Shown here in pieces: positions 25,977 to 34,063 of a stretch of 64,000 nucleotides of DNA. The first letter of the stretch is position 1; each line of letters starts with the position of its first letter. A program made the position numbers and the translations under genes. Origin of the DNA: Halocatena salina (lineage in GTDB: Archaea > Halobacteriota > Halobacteria > Halobacteriales > Haloarculaceae). The notes under the pieces were generated by a model. It worked only from the letters and a program-made list of their open reading frames with translations. It did not search any database and was not told where the DNA came from. The DNA is taken from contig NZ_CP096019.1 of the NCBI RefSeq assembly GCF_023115355.1, positions 1,426,001 to 1,490,000 of the forward strand, read 5' to 3'.

Positions 25977-28900
25977 ATGGTGGAACATCTTTCATCCGAG
26001 GACCGGCGGACGATCGCTGGACGGGCCCGCACGATACACGAACGATTGAACGGACCCTCGAACGAGCCGGGAGGAGAGCCACCGATCGACCCCGACGAGA
26101 TCGTGGCGGAGTGGACCGAACTGTTTCCAGACGAGGAGTCGTTTACCGAGCGCCTCGAACACGAGGGACTCACCGAAGCGGCTGTATACGAGCAGCTGTC
26201 GGCGACTCGGTGGCCAGAAGAGACACCGACTCCGGAGTGGATCGACGAACTCGAATCGCTCATCGATCACATCAAACAGTTCGATCCCGACGGTCGACGC
26301 GCTATTTCCAGTGAGATCCCGTTCGTGGATCTGTTGATCGCAGTTGCTGACTACGGCTGGGCACAACTCGCCGATGAGATTCGACCACCAAACGGGGTAC
26401 CGAAGCTGGAAGAATGGCTGCTCGCCCGTCTCGGGCGGCTCTGCGTTCGAGCCCTGTACGTCGAGTTCAAAGCCTTCATCGAGTATCACGATCCGGAACT
26501 CGCGGCAACCGATCCCGAGGACGTTGCCGAGCCGGGGACAGCGTACTACGATCGGTTCATCGAGGCGATGTTTGACGACGGGTTTCGGAAACTCTGTCTC
26601 GAATATCCGGTTCTTGCCCGGTTTATCGTTCGGCAGATCGAGCAGTGGGTGACGACCGTTACGGCGATCTGTCGACGGCTTCGAGCCGATCGTGGGATGC
26701 TCGACGACCGCTTTGCGATCGATGGTGAGATAACGGCCATCGATCCGTTGGCCGATGATGCACACGCAGGGGGTCAAGTCCCCGTTCGCGTCTCGTTCGA
26801 ATCCGGGTCGGTCATTTACAAGCCACGATCGGTCGACGCTGGACGTCTCCTGTACACTGTTCTCGACCGACTCGGTTCACACCTCTCAACCCTCGAAATG
26901 ACCGCACCCACATATCTATCACGCGATGGATATGGGTGGATGGAAACGATCGACTACCGTGAACCGTCGGACACAGCCGCTGTTGACAGCTATTACAAAC
27001 GTGTCGGGATGTTACTCTGTGTGGCATACGTTCTCGATCTCCCAGATTGTCAGTTCGAAAATCTGATGGTGAGTGGCGATCAGCCGACGATCGTCGACGC
27101 GGAGACGATTTTCCACCCCTACATCGATCCCGTTGCGGCCGCTTACACGACAGAGGTTGACGCAGCCATCTCGGACTCGATCCTCCGTACAGGGCTACTA
27201 CCGTGGGCAATCGGTGATATCGGCGATGAGGACAACGATCTCAAAAAACCACTTTTGGCCGCAGGCGTTGGGAGTAGCAGCGAGACGATAGAAGTATCGG
27301 AGATATCGAAACCGACCGTTACGGCAGTCAATACGGACGTAATGACGATAACGGGCGAAGCGCCAACCGTCGATCGGACCACGAACACGCTGAGCAAAGA
27401 CGGCACGGACCACCCTCCAGAAGAGCACATCGACACGATCGTCGATGGATTTCAGCGGACGTACGACGTGATCCGGGAACTCCACGAGAACGGACGATTC
27501 CGTTCGGAGATCGTCGATCCGGAGCTGATCGCTGGGGTCGAAAACCGACTTGTCTTTCGATCGACAGACATCTACTATTCGATCCTCCGCTTGAGCGTTG
27601 CACGAGATCCGCTCCGGGATGGAGGACGTCTCTCAGTCGAGTTCGAGCGACTTGCGGCATGGTTTTTCAACGACCGGATCGAATCCGATCGGTATTGGGG
27701 GCTGTACGACGCCGAACGTCGGTCGCTTCGCCAGCGGGATGTGCCCCGGTTCACCGGCCGGCCCGGTGGGACGGCGTTGTATCACGACGGAACACCCACG
27801 GGTCTCGATGCCGATCTGTCGGGGTATGAGCGGTGTCAACAGCGGCTCGATGCCATGGGTAGCGCCGACCTACAAACACAAACGTGGCTCATCCGACGGT
27901 GTATCGACGATTCGTTCCCGGCACGAGAGACCCCGTCATCTCCCCTCGAGTTGACCGACGAACGGCTTCAAGAAGAAGCGATCAGATACGGCGATCAGGT
28001 GATCGATGCGGCGATGGAAACGACGGTCGGTCACAGATGGGTATCATTTATCGGCGGGGAACTGCCACAGCTCTGTGTCTCACCAGCAGACAACACGCTG
28101 TACGATGGACGGGGCGGAATTGGACTCGCTGCAGCGGCGATATACGATCGCACCGGTCACGATCGATTCCGCGATGTGGCGATCGAGGCGTTGGATTTAG
28201 TTGCCGCAGATCACGGTGAATCGCCGACGGAGTTCGGCGGGATCAAGGGAACCGGCTCAATCGTGTACACGCTTTCGGTCGCTGCCAGTCTCCTCGATCG
28301 GCCGGAATACCGGGATCGTGCTGCGGAGTACGCTCGTGCCATGACGAGCACACAACTGGAAGGTCGACCGTTCGATCTGGTCGATGGAACTGCGGGAATG
28401 TTACTCGCGCTGCTTGCCCACTACGAACGGTACGGGGGGACTGCGATCCGTGATCGAGCGATCGACTGTGGACAACGACTCCTCGATGGGCGCGTTTCGG
28501 TCGACGGCCATCGCGTGTGGACGACAAACGACGGTGATGCGATGGCCGGGTTTGCCCATGGCGTCAGCGGGATCGCATACGCCCTTGCACGGCTGGCTGC
28601 AGTGGTCGGCGACGACCGCTATGGGAGTGCAGCACGCGAGGCACTCGCGTACGAATCAACGCTGTATGTTCCCAAGCGATCGAACTACGCGATCTCCTCC
28701 GAACCGGACCGATTTCAAGACCAGTGGTGTCACGGGCGGACTGGCTGTGCGCTTGCTCGACTCGGTATCGGCGTGCAACTCGGAGACGACGAGCTGGTTA
28801 CAGAGGCAAACGAACTGTTATCGGCGACCGTCGAGGCCGAGTTCAGCCAGTACGATCAGCTCTGCTGTGGCAATCTCGGACGGACGGTAACACTACTGGA

Positions 28901-29114
28901 GGCGGCACGTCACACCGACCGAGCCGAGACCGATGCACGCGTCATCGCTGGTCAGTGTCTTGCACGCGAACAACAGACAGGAGCATTGTCGATGTTAGGA
29001 AACGGCGAACCAGTTCACAATCCGACCTTTTTCCACGGGAGTAGCGGGGCTGCCTACACCATACTTCGGCTCCGTGATCCCGAGGCGCTCCCGTGTGTGC
29101 TACTACTCGAATAG
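25977..29114 (+). CDS. lanM: Class II lanthipeptide synthetase LanM
   Basis: This 1045-residue bifunctional enzyme dehydrates Ser/Thr and cyclises them with Cys. The N-terminal dehydratase domain spans about 140-530. It has DAHAGG with D261 and H263, the nucleotide-binding K282 in IYKPRS, D357 and N362 in DCQFEN, D374/E376 in VDAET, and R524/T530 in RLVFRST. Compared with LanM enzymes such as CylM, the histidine two residues after D357 is Gln (Q359). The LanC-type cyclase (about 670-1045) starts with LYDGRGGIG and keeps zinc ligands C918 (WCHG), C964 (CCGN) and H1020 (FFHGSSG). It is the only synthetase in view. A second gene follows after 4 bases, so the two form an operon. Confidence 0.95.
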   Translation: MVEHLSSEDRRTIAGRARTIHERLNGPSNEPGGEPPIDPDEIVAEWTELFPDEESFTERLEHEGLTEAAVYEQLSATRWPEETPTPEWIDELESLIDHIKQFDPDGRRAISSEIPFVDLLIAVADYGWAQLADEIRPPNGVPKLEEWLLARLGRLCVRALYVEFKAFIEYHDPELAATDPEDVAEPGTAYYDRFIEAMFDDGFRKLCLEYPVLARFIVRQIEQWVTTVTAICRRLRADRGMLDDRFAIDGEITAIDPLADDAHAGGQVPVRVSFESGSVIYKPRSVDAGRLLYTVLDRLGSHLSTLEMTAPTYLSRDGYGWMETIDYREPSDTAAVDSYYKRVGMLLCVAYVLDLPDCQFENLMVSGDQPTIVDAETIFHPYIDPVAAAYTTEVDAAISDSILRTGLLPWAIGDIGDEDNDLKKPLLAAGVGSSSETIEVSEISKPTVTAVNTDVMTITGEAPTVDRTTNTLSKDGTDHPPEEHIDTIVDGFQRTYDVIRELHENGRFRSEIVDPELIAGVENRLVFRSTDIYYSILRLSVARDPLRDGGRLSVEFERLAAWFFNDRIESDRYWGLYDAERRSLRQRDVPRFTGRPGGTALYHDGTPTGLDADLSGYERCQQRLDAMGSADLQTQTWLIRRCIDDSFPARETPSSPLELTDERLQEEAIRYGDQVIDAAMETTVGHRWVSFIGGELPQLCVSPADNTLYDGRGGIGLAAAAIYDRTGHDRFRDVAIEALDLVAADHGESPTEFGGIKGTGSIVYTLSVAASLLDRPEYRDRAAEYARAMTSTQLEGRPFDLVDGTAGMLLALLAHYERYGGTAIRDRAIDCGQRLLDGRVSVDGHRVWTTNDGDAMAGFAHGVSGIAYALARLAAVVGDDRYGSAAREALAYESTLYVPKRSNYAISSEPDRFQDQWCHGRTGCALARLGIGVQLGDDELVTEANELLSATVEAEFSQYDQLCCGNLGRTVTLLEAARHTDRAETDARVIAGQCLAREQQTGALSMLGNGEPVHNPTFFHGSSGAAYTILRLRDPEALPCVLLLE

Positions 29115-29118
29115 AAAC

Positions 29119-29775
29119 ATGACTGAACAACTAAAAATCATCTTCGAAGTCGCTTCCGCCGCTGGTGAAGAACGGCTGATACGGGAGTACATCTCTCCCG
29201 CGTTCTCCCGGCTGGAACAGCGCGATGATGCCCACTGGCCGATGTTTAATCGGTACGCCCAAGATCCCTCCGTCGAGACGGGCGAAGTAGTACTGATCGT
29301 TTTCGGAGCTGTCGAATCGATCGTCGGTGACGAACGCCCCCGATGGATCGATCTCGTCGACGATGGTGTACTACTCGACTGGCAATTAGAAACGACAGGT
29401 GTCGAGACCGATACGCTCGACGAACAGGAACGGTTCCGGTACCGTCTACGAACCGCAGCAAGCCGAATGAGTCTCGAATTTTTCGGGACGTTCGATCCGC
29501 TCCCTGAATCCGTTCATGAACTCGACACCGAGGGACGATCGATCGGCTGGGAGCTGTGTCTTCATCATATCATCAATCAACTCGGATACCAAGCAAACTG
29601 CGGTGAAGAGGAGATCGATCTCCTCTTCCGAGGGCTGGTCAGCCGGTTGTACGCGATGGCGATCGCGCCGGAATATGGCCCCGAGTTCGCAGAGAATAAA
29701 ATCGAAGAGCTGACAACAGAACTCGAATCACTGCCGCCGGAGCTACAGCGGTTTCAGGACGCCCACCAGCCGTGA
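29119..29775 (+). CDS. LanM-linked protein, possible LanB elimination-domain (SpaB_C) relative
   Basis: This 218-residue soluble acidic protein begins MTEQLKIIFEVASAAGEE, four bases after the lanM stop, so it is almost certainly co-expressed. Its layout of a first beta strand, then FNRYAQDP leading into GEVVLIVF, and later LHHIINQLGY with SRLYAMA, recalls the thiopeptide-type bacteriocin / SpaB_C domain. In class I lanthipeptide LanB enzymes that domain eliminates glutamate from glutamylated residues. The resemblance is weak and by eye, and the charged catalytic residues are not clearly kept. It could instead be an immunity, leader-binding or processing factor. Confidence 0.6.
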   Translation: MTEQLKIIFEVASAAGEERLIREYISPAFSRLEQRDDAHWPMFNRYAQDPSVETGEVVLIVFGAVESIVGDERPRWIDLVDDGVLLDWQLETTGVETDTLDEQERFRYRLRTAASRMSLEFFGTFDPLPESVHELDTEGRSIGWELCLHHIINQLGYQANCGEEEIDLLFRGLVSRLYAMAIAPEYGPEFAENKIEELTTELESLPPELQRFQDAHQP

Positions 29776-29815
29776 GTCAGTATGTGGATGGTCGATACGT
29801 CGCCCACAAGGGCCA

Positions 29816-31174
29816 TCACGATACGTCCAACAACCGGGTGAGATCGTCCACGTCGTGTTCGTCGAGCGTACGCACGGTGTCGATGATCTCCTGCTGGCGA
29901 GATCGGTCGTACCGATCGTCGGTCATGGTGGTGAATTTGTCTTCGATCTGGTTCCACGACATGGGGTTGTTCGGATGGCCGCTGAAATCATCCGTTTCGG
30001 CCCGGTGCGTGGTGCCATCATCGAATTCTACGGTGACTCGGGCAGGCATCTCCCCGCGCTCGAAGCGCTCTGTGAACTCCTCGTCTTCCTCGACCGTCAC
30101 GGTTCGCAACAGCGTTTGGACGTCGTCACGGTTGATTCGCTCGGGATCGTAGGCGTCGTTGGTCAGCTGCCGATCGATGAGCGCTGCGGCGAGCATGTAC
30201 GGCAGCGAGTGGTCGGCTTGGGCTTTCGATTCGACCTCATAGCGCGAACCTTCACCGCCGCCAATGATGAGCTTCGCGCCAGCGAACGTGTCGAGGTGGA
30301 TTGACTCGACCGTTTCCGGGTCGATGTCGTGGATCTCAGCGAGTTCGATGATCGCTTCGACGGCGGATTGAGCGTACGTTTCCGCCACGTAGCGTTTGGT
30401 CATGGTGTCGAAGACGCGTTCGCAGTTCGAGTCGAGAGATACGTCGAATTCGCCGCTAATGATCTGCTTCCACCCCTTTTGGCCCTCGAACAGGTTCGTC
30501 GGACCCTCCATCCCGTGATCCGCGAGCATCACCGAATACACCGCGTTCCGAGCGGCGTTCGCGCTGGCGATCCCTTTCCATTCGTTGATGCCGCCGGTTC
30601 TGGTGACCCGAAGCGCGTTGTGTGCAGTACCAGCGATTCCGATGGCGTTGCGCAGCTGTTCCCGGTCGAGACCGCGAACCACGCCCGCACCCGTGGCCGC
30701 CGACACCACCGTGTGGGTCACATGGTCGTAGCCACGGTCCCGGACAGGGGCGTTCCACGCCAGTTCGCCCTGCACCTCGTAGGCAACACCGATGCCCGCG
30801 AGCAGTTCACGGCCGGTTCGATCGCCAGCTTCGGCGCACGCGATCACGCTCCCGATGTTGTCGCTGGGATGGGGTGTTTCTCCCGGCGCGAGAAACGAAT
30901 CCATGTAATCGAGATACCGAGTGAGCGCGGTGTTGTACATCGCGGCCCCGACCGGGGAGGCAGTACGGTCACTTCCCCACAGCCGGCACGGCCCATCCGA
31001 TTCCAGTTCGGTGCAGGTCGCCCGCACGCTGTCGGTTGCGTCGGCCCCCAACGCACCAACCGCGATCCCGATCGAATCGAGCACGCGCTTTTTCAGCTCC
31101 TCGCACACGTCTTCAGACAGCTCCTCGTAGCTGACTGACAACGCAAAATCAGCGAGTTCCGCGGTTGTCGTCAT
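29816..31174 (-). CDS. MmgE/PrpD family protein (2-methylcitrate dehydratase-like)
   Basis: The 452-residue protein follows the MmgE/PrpD pattern: an N-terminal helical domain (MTTTAELADFALSVSYEEL, RVLDSIGIAVGALG), then FLAPGETPHPSDN, GYDHVTHTVV, GIAGTAHNAL, FEGQKGW and a C-terminal segment with KAQADHSLPYMLA. Members dehydrate 2-methylcitrate in propionate degradation or act as cis-aconitate decarboxylases. No prpB or prpC lies nearby, so the substrate is unsure. A CTTATC box about 27 bases upstream supports the ATG at 31174. It converges with the LanM operon across a 40-base gap. Confidence 0.88.
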   Translation of the reverse strand: MTTTAELADFALSVSYEELSEDVCEELKKRVLDSIGIAVGALGADATDSVRATCTELESDGPCRLWGSDRTASPVGAAMYNTALTRYLDYMDSFLAPGETPHPSDNIGSVIACAEAGDRTGRELLAGIGVAYEVQGELAWNAPVRDRGYDHVTHTVVSAATGAGVVRGLDREQLRNAIGIAGTAHNALRVTRTGGINEWKGIASANAARNAVYSVMLADHGMEGPTNLFEGQKGWKQIISGEFDVSLDSNCERVFDTMTKRYVAETYAQSAVEAIIELAEIHDIDPETVESIHLDTFAGAKLIIGGGEGSRYEVESKAQADHSLPYMLAAALIDRQLTNDAYDPERINRDDVQTLLRTVTVEEDEEFTERFERGEMPARVTVEFDDGTTHRAETDDFSGHPNNPMSWNQIEDKFTTMTDDRYDRSRQQEIIDTVRTLDEHDVDDLTRLLDVS

Positions 31175-31196
31175 ACACGATACGTCTCTTGGGTGT

Positions 31197-31207
31197 CGGA
31201 TAAGCCC
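31197..31207 (-). promoter_or_regulatory. TATA box of the MmgE/PrpD gene
   Basis: On the minus strand GGGCTTATCCG is centred about 27 bases from the ATG at 31174, supporting that start over the in-frame ATG at 31264. Confidence 0.5.
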
Positions 31208-31260
31208 GTGGCCGGCATACTCACAGGTGGCTCTGAGCCGGGGCCGACAACCGAACAGTA

Positions 31261-31701
31261 TCAAACACCCTCAGTCCGAAATCGCTTGCACGCCACATCA
31301 ACCGGGAGTGCATCGAAATCGTCGTCCGCGCCGATGACGAGCGTCGCGTTCTGTTCATGAGCAAGCGCGACAGCGGTGGCATCAGCGATCGAAAGGCTTC
31401 CATCGGCTTTGATTTCACCTGTGAGCCGCCAATCAGCCGACTCGATAGCGAGTCCACGCCGGTTGAGAGCACGAATATCCCGGTCGGCCAGCCGGAGCGA
31501 GTCCGTTGTCGGTGTCTCCTCGGCCGTGCCCTCAAAGCGAGCAACGAGATAAAAGACCTCGCTCGCATTCGTCTCACTAAGTACACCCTCCCCGTTCCCA
31601 GTAAAGACGGTATCGAGAAGGGAGGAGATCGTTTCGTGACCAGGTTCCTTGTACAAGTATGCGATGATCGCTTCGGTGTCGAAGACGTAGCTCGTACTCA
31701 T
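31261..31701 (-). CDS. vapC: PIN-domain toxin (VapC)
   Basis: The 146-residue protein is a single PIN ribonuclease domain. Acidic residues are D8 (YVFDTEAIIAYL), a glutamate in ETNASEVFYL, the DAT of SIADATAVALA and the late GADDDFDAL. VapC toxins cleave RNA until bound by their antitoxin. The start codon overlaps the antitoxin stop in an ATGA, the classic toxin-antitoxin coupling. All four acidic positions are present, so it is probably active. Confidence 0.9.
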   Translation of the reverse strand: MSTSYVFDTEAIIAYLYKEPGHETISSLLDTVFTGNGEGVLSETNASEVFYLVARFEGTAEETPTTDSLRLADRDIRALNRRGLAIESADWRLTGEIKADGSLSIADATAVALAHEQNATLVIGADDDFDALPVDVACKRFRTEGV

Positions 31702-31994
31702 TCGTCCCCAGAAGGATGCAATCGCTCGGCCCGCTCCTCTTCGTGGCGTTGTTCTTCGTCGGTTATCTCACGCACCCGATCGAGGACATCACCGGAGGAA
31801 TGATCACTGGCGTGAATACCGTGAAGATCGTTGGGCGTTGGAACTGGCTCAAGGATGATGCGATTGCCCTCCTCGTAGACGAACACCTCGCCCGGCGTCT
31901 CGATTCCGAACTTTTCCCGCAATGGCTTTGGAATCGTCGCCTGCCCTTTTTGGGATACTCGTACAACAGTTGGATCGTTTGTATTACAGGCCAT
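31698..31994 (-). CDS. vapB: AbrB-family antitoxin (VapB)
   Basis: This 98-residue protein begins with an AbrB/SpoVT-type swapped-hairpin DNA-binding domain (VRVSQKGQATIPKPLREKFG). A strand EVFVYEEGNRIILEPV follows, then an acidic C-terminal tail that would wrap the toxin. It precedes vapC with a 4-base overlap and should both neutralise VapC and repress the operon. A CTTTAGATA box lies upstream near 32004-32013. Confidence 0.9.
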   Translation of the reverse strand: MACNTNDPTVVRVSQKGQATIPKPLREKFGIETPGEVFVYEEGNRIILEPVPTPNDLHGIHASDHSSGDVLDRVREITDEEQRHEEERAERLHPSGDE

Positions 31995-32110
31995 CCATAG
32001 TTGTATCTAAAGACGCTATCATTACTAAACGTTCCGCCACCCACCACGCTTCAACGGCTCTTGCGGATACCAATAGTAACGACAGCGAATATTTGACAAG
32101 CGATCCGAAG

Positions 32111-33478
32111 TCACGTCCCGTGTTGCCAGCTACTCACGTACTCCTGTTGCTCCTCGGTGAGCTCGTCGATGGTGATGTTTTCGGCGTCGAGTTTGATGCT
32201 GGCGACCTCTCGGTCGAGCACGTCGGGCACCTCGTGAACGCCGTCTTCGTAGCCGTGGTTGGCGACGGCCCGCGAGCCGTTAGCGCGTCCGAACCGATCC
32301 CGGATCGCCGTCAACAGCCGGTCTGGAAGCCCGGTTTCGTGTGCACCGACGAGTTCTCGGACACAAACCGCTTGCACACCGAAACTCTGATCCATCACCT
32401 CGGCCGGATGACCGAGCGCGCGGGGACCAGCGAGATTGACGAGCCGACCCTCCGCGAGCACGTTCAACCGGCGGCCGTCCGGTAGCTCGTACTCCTGAAC
32501 CCCATCTCGGACTTCGGTTACCGAGGTGGACAGCTCGGAAAGATCCTCGAGGTTCACTTCCACGTCGAAATGGCCCGCATTGGCGAGCACGACGCCGTCA
32601 CTCATCCGTTCGAAGTGCTCGCGCGTGATGACGTCCGTGTTGCCTGTTGCAGTGAGGAACACGTCGCCTTTGGGTGCAGCGTCACGCATCGACATGACGT
32701 CGTATCCTTCCATGTGCGCTTCGAGTGCGCGGCGAGGATCGACCTCACAGACGATGACGTGTGCGTTCTGTCCCGAAGCTTTTTTGGCAACTCCTCGGCC
32801 ACAGTCGCCGTATCCCGCGACGACGACGGTTTTCCCGGCAAACGAGAGGTTAGTAGTCATGGCGATGTTCGCCAGCGAGGACTCTCCTGTGCCGTGAACG
32901 TTGTCGAACAGCCGTTTCATCGGCGTGTCGTTCACCGCGAACACTGGATAGTCGAGCGCGCCATCCTCATCCATCGCGCGCAGCCGATTGACACCCGTCG
33001 TCGTCTCCTCACAACCACCGATGATTCCATCGATCAGTTCCGGATGCTCCTCATGGATGCGGAACACCAGATCGCCGCCGTCGTCGACGGTGATCGTTGG
33101 TTCGATGTCGATGACGGCCTCGATGGCTGCATAATAGTCCTCCTCGGGGAGATCGCGTTTCGCGTAGGAAGTAATGTTTTGTTGGGCATCAAGCGCGGCA
33201 CTCACGTCGTCGTGGGTCGACAGCGGGTTACACCCCGTGATGGCGATCTCCGCACCGCCCGCAGCGAGCGTTTCGACGAGTACGGCCGTTTTTGCCTCGA
33301 CGTGCATCGCCATCCCGATGCGCTGGTCCTCGAAGGGCTGGGAGGCTTCGAACTCCTCTCGAAGCGTCGAACAGATGGGCATGTGCTGACTCGCCCAGTC
33401 GATCTTCTGGCGTCCGGACTCGACGGCCGCTTCGTGATCGTCGAGCTGCTCGGTGATTCGGGAATACGTCGCGCTCAT
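32111..33478 (-). CDS. ahcY: Adenosylhomocysteinase
   Basis: The 455-residue enzyme splits S-adenosylhomocysteine into adenosine and homocysteine, keeping methylation going. Family marks are HVEAKTAVL, TGCNPLSTHDDV, EETTTGVNRL, the NAD loop VVAGYGDCGRG, VCEVDPRRALEAHMEGY and NAGHFDVEV. The C-terminal tail is the short archaeal form, without the KxxxYxxP end of eukaryotic enzymes. The ATG at 33478 (MSATYSRITEQL) fits the family; the upstream in-frame ATG at 33571 does not. 116 bases separate it from vapB. Confidence 0.95.
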   Translation of the reverse strand: MSATYSRITEQLDDHEAAVESGRQKIDWASQHMPICSTLREEFEASQPFEDQRIGMAMHVEAKTAVLVETLAAGGAEIAITGCNPLSTHDDVSAALDAQQNITSYAKRDLPEEDYYAAIEAVIDIEPTITVDDGGDLVFRIHEEHPELIDGIIGGCEETTTGVNRLRAMDEDGALDYPVFAVNDTPMKRLFDNVHGTGESSLANIAMTTNLSFAGKTVVVAGYGDCGRGVAKKASGQNAHVIVCEVDPRRALEAHMEGYDVMSMRDAAPKGDVFLTATGNTDVITREHFERMSDGVVLANAGHFDVEVNLEDLSELSTSVTEVRDGVQEYELPDGRRLNVLAEGRLVNLAGPRALGHPAEVMDQSFGVQAVCVRELVGAHETGLPDRLLTAIRDRFGRANGSRAVANHGYEDGVHEVPDVLDREVASIKLDAENITIDELTEEQQEYVSSWQHGT

Positions 33479-33553
33479 TGGTGGGCGTTGACTGAGCGGT
33501 GGGAAAACGGTATCGAAGCGTGGATAAGCACAGCTCGGTTTATGGGATAGTCG

Positions 33554-33613
33554 AGATCTCAGTACACCCACTCACGTTCGAGTACAACAAAATGGGGACG
33601 GAGGGATTTGAAC
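33554..33613. repeat. 60-bp direct repeat, copy distal to tRNA-Trp
   Basis: This copy is identical to 33679-33738. Its end carries 21 bases of the tRNA-Trp 3' end (discriminator, acceptor strand, part of the T arm) without the rest of the tRNA. The copies are 125 bp apart, centre to centre. Confidence 0.85.
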
Positions 33614-33678
33614 TGGAACCAGACGGTCCTGCTCGCTGCGCTGTGCGGGCTGCGACTGGTAGGGTTCAAACCCTCCTC

Positions 33679-33738
33679 AGATCTCAGTACACCCACTCAC
33701 GTTCGAGTACAACAAAATGGGGACGGAGGGATTTGAAC
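33679..33738. repeat. 60-bp direct repeat, copy spanning the tRNA-Trp 3' end
   Basis: This is the intact-locus copy: 39 bp of downstream flank plus the last 21 bases of tRNA-Trp. The 65 bp between copies is unrelated and contains the palindrome AGGGTTCAAACCCT. Confidence 0.85.
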
Positions 33739-33768
33739 CCCCGATCGACTGATATCTCCGGTTTCGCC

Positions 33769-33844
33769 TCGGTACTCCAGAGGGTCGTCATCGCGGGCGG
33801 TGATCAGCCCCCCGCTCGGTATATCAGTTCTGGAGTGTCGTCAC
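33769..33844 (-). ncRNA. Intron-encoded C/D box guide RNA for tRNA-Trp C34 and U39
   Basis: On the minus strand the intron holds box C GUGACGA (33838-33844), box D' CCGA (33816-33819), box C' GAUGACGA (33785-33792) and box D CCGA (33769-33772). The guide before D pairs perfectly with ACTCCAGAGG at the exon 1/intron junction, and its fifth base pairs C34. The guide before D' pairs with ATATCAGT at the intron/exon 2 junction, and its fifth base pairs U39. This matches the known haloarchaeal tRNA-Trp intron guide. Confidence 0.88.
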
Positions 33845-33847
33845 CGG

Positions 33848-33937
33848 CCTTCGGCCGGTTGCTTGCGGAACGTTGTTCCGCTCTATCACCGGACTACGTC
33901 CGATTGCTTGAGGCACGGAGTGCCTCTCTGTCACCGG
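33848..33937 (-). repeat. Two 45-nt hairpin repeats inside the tRNA-Trp intron
   Basis: On the minus strand the two units (33893-33937 then 33848-33892) each read CCGGTGAYAGAG, a hairpin, CAAGCAA, and the start of a second hairpin. The hairpin stems differ in sequence but stay paired: GAGGCAC/GTGCCTC in one, GCGGAAC/GTTCCGC in the other. The next copy of CCGGTGA is the box C of the guide RNA. Confidence 0.85.
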
Positions 33938-34063
33938 GCGTGTGACCTCTGGAGTCAGTCGCCATGCCTGGCTTGGCCACGTCCCCGTACCCCCAAGAAA
34001 GGCCATCTTCCCTAAAGCGGTTTCGGTTCAGTAGGTGAGCGTTCGATCTCGGCTCGAACGTCG

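Larger units (their letters stand above)
33718..33986 (-). tRNA. trnW: tRNA-Trp (CCA) with a 195-nt intron
   Basis: Exon 1 (33949-33986, 38 nt) starts GGGGACGTGGCCAAG and ends in the anticodon loop CTCCAG. Exon 2 (33718-33753, 36 nt) starts ATCAGTCG and ends CGTCCCCA. The mature tRNA is 74 nt, with matched acceptor, anticodon (ACTGA/TCAGT) and T stems; CCA is not encoded. The intron lies between positions 37 and 38. A bulge-helix-bulge is visible: CTCC pairs GGAG between bulges AGA and ATA. An intron here is usual for haloarchaeal tRNA-Trp, but this one is long. A TTTAG box near 34015 is its promoter. Confidence 0.95.

Noticed and set aside
33614-33678. A second tRNA between the two 60-bp repeats
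   Set aside because: The AGGGTTCAAACCCT motif resembles a T arm, but no acceptor, D or anticodon arms can be formed around it.
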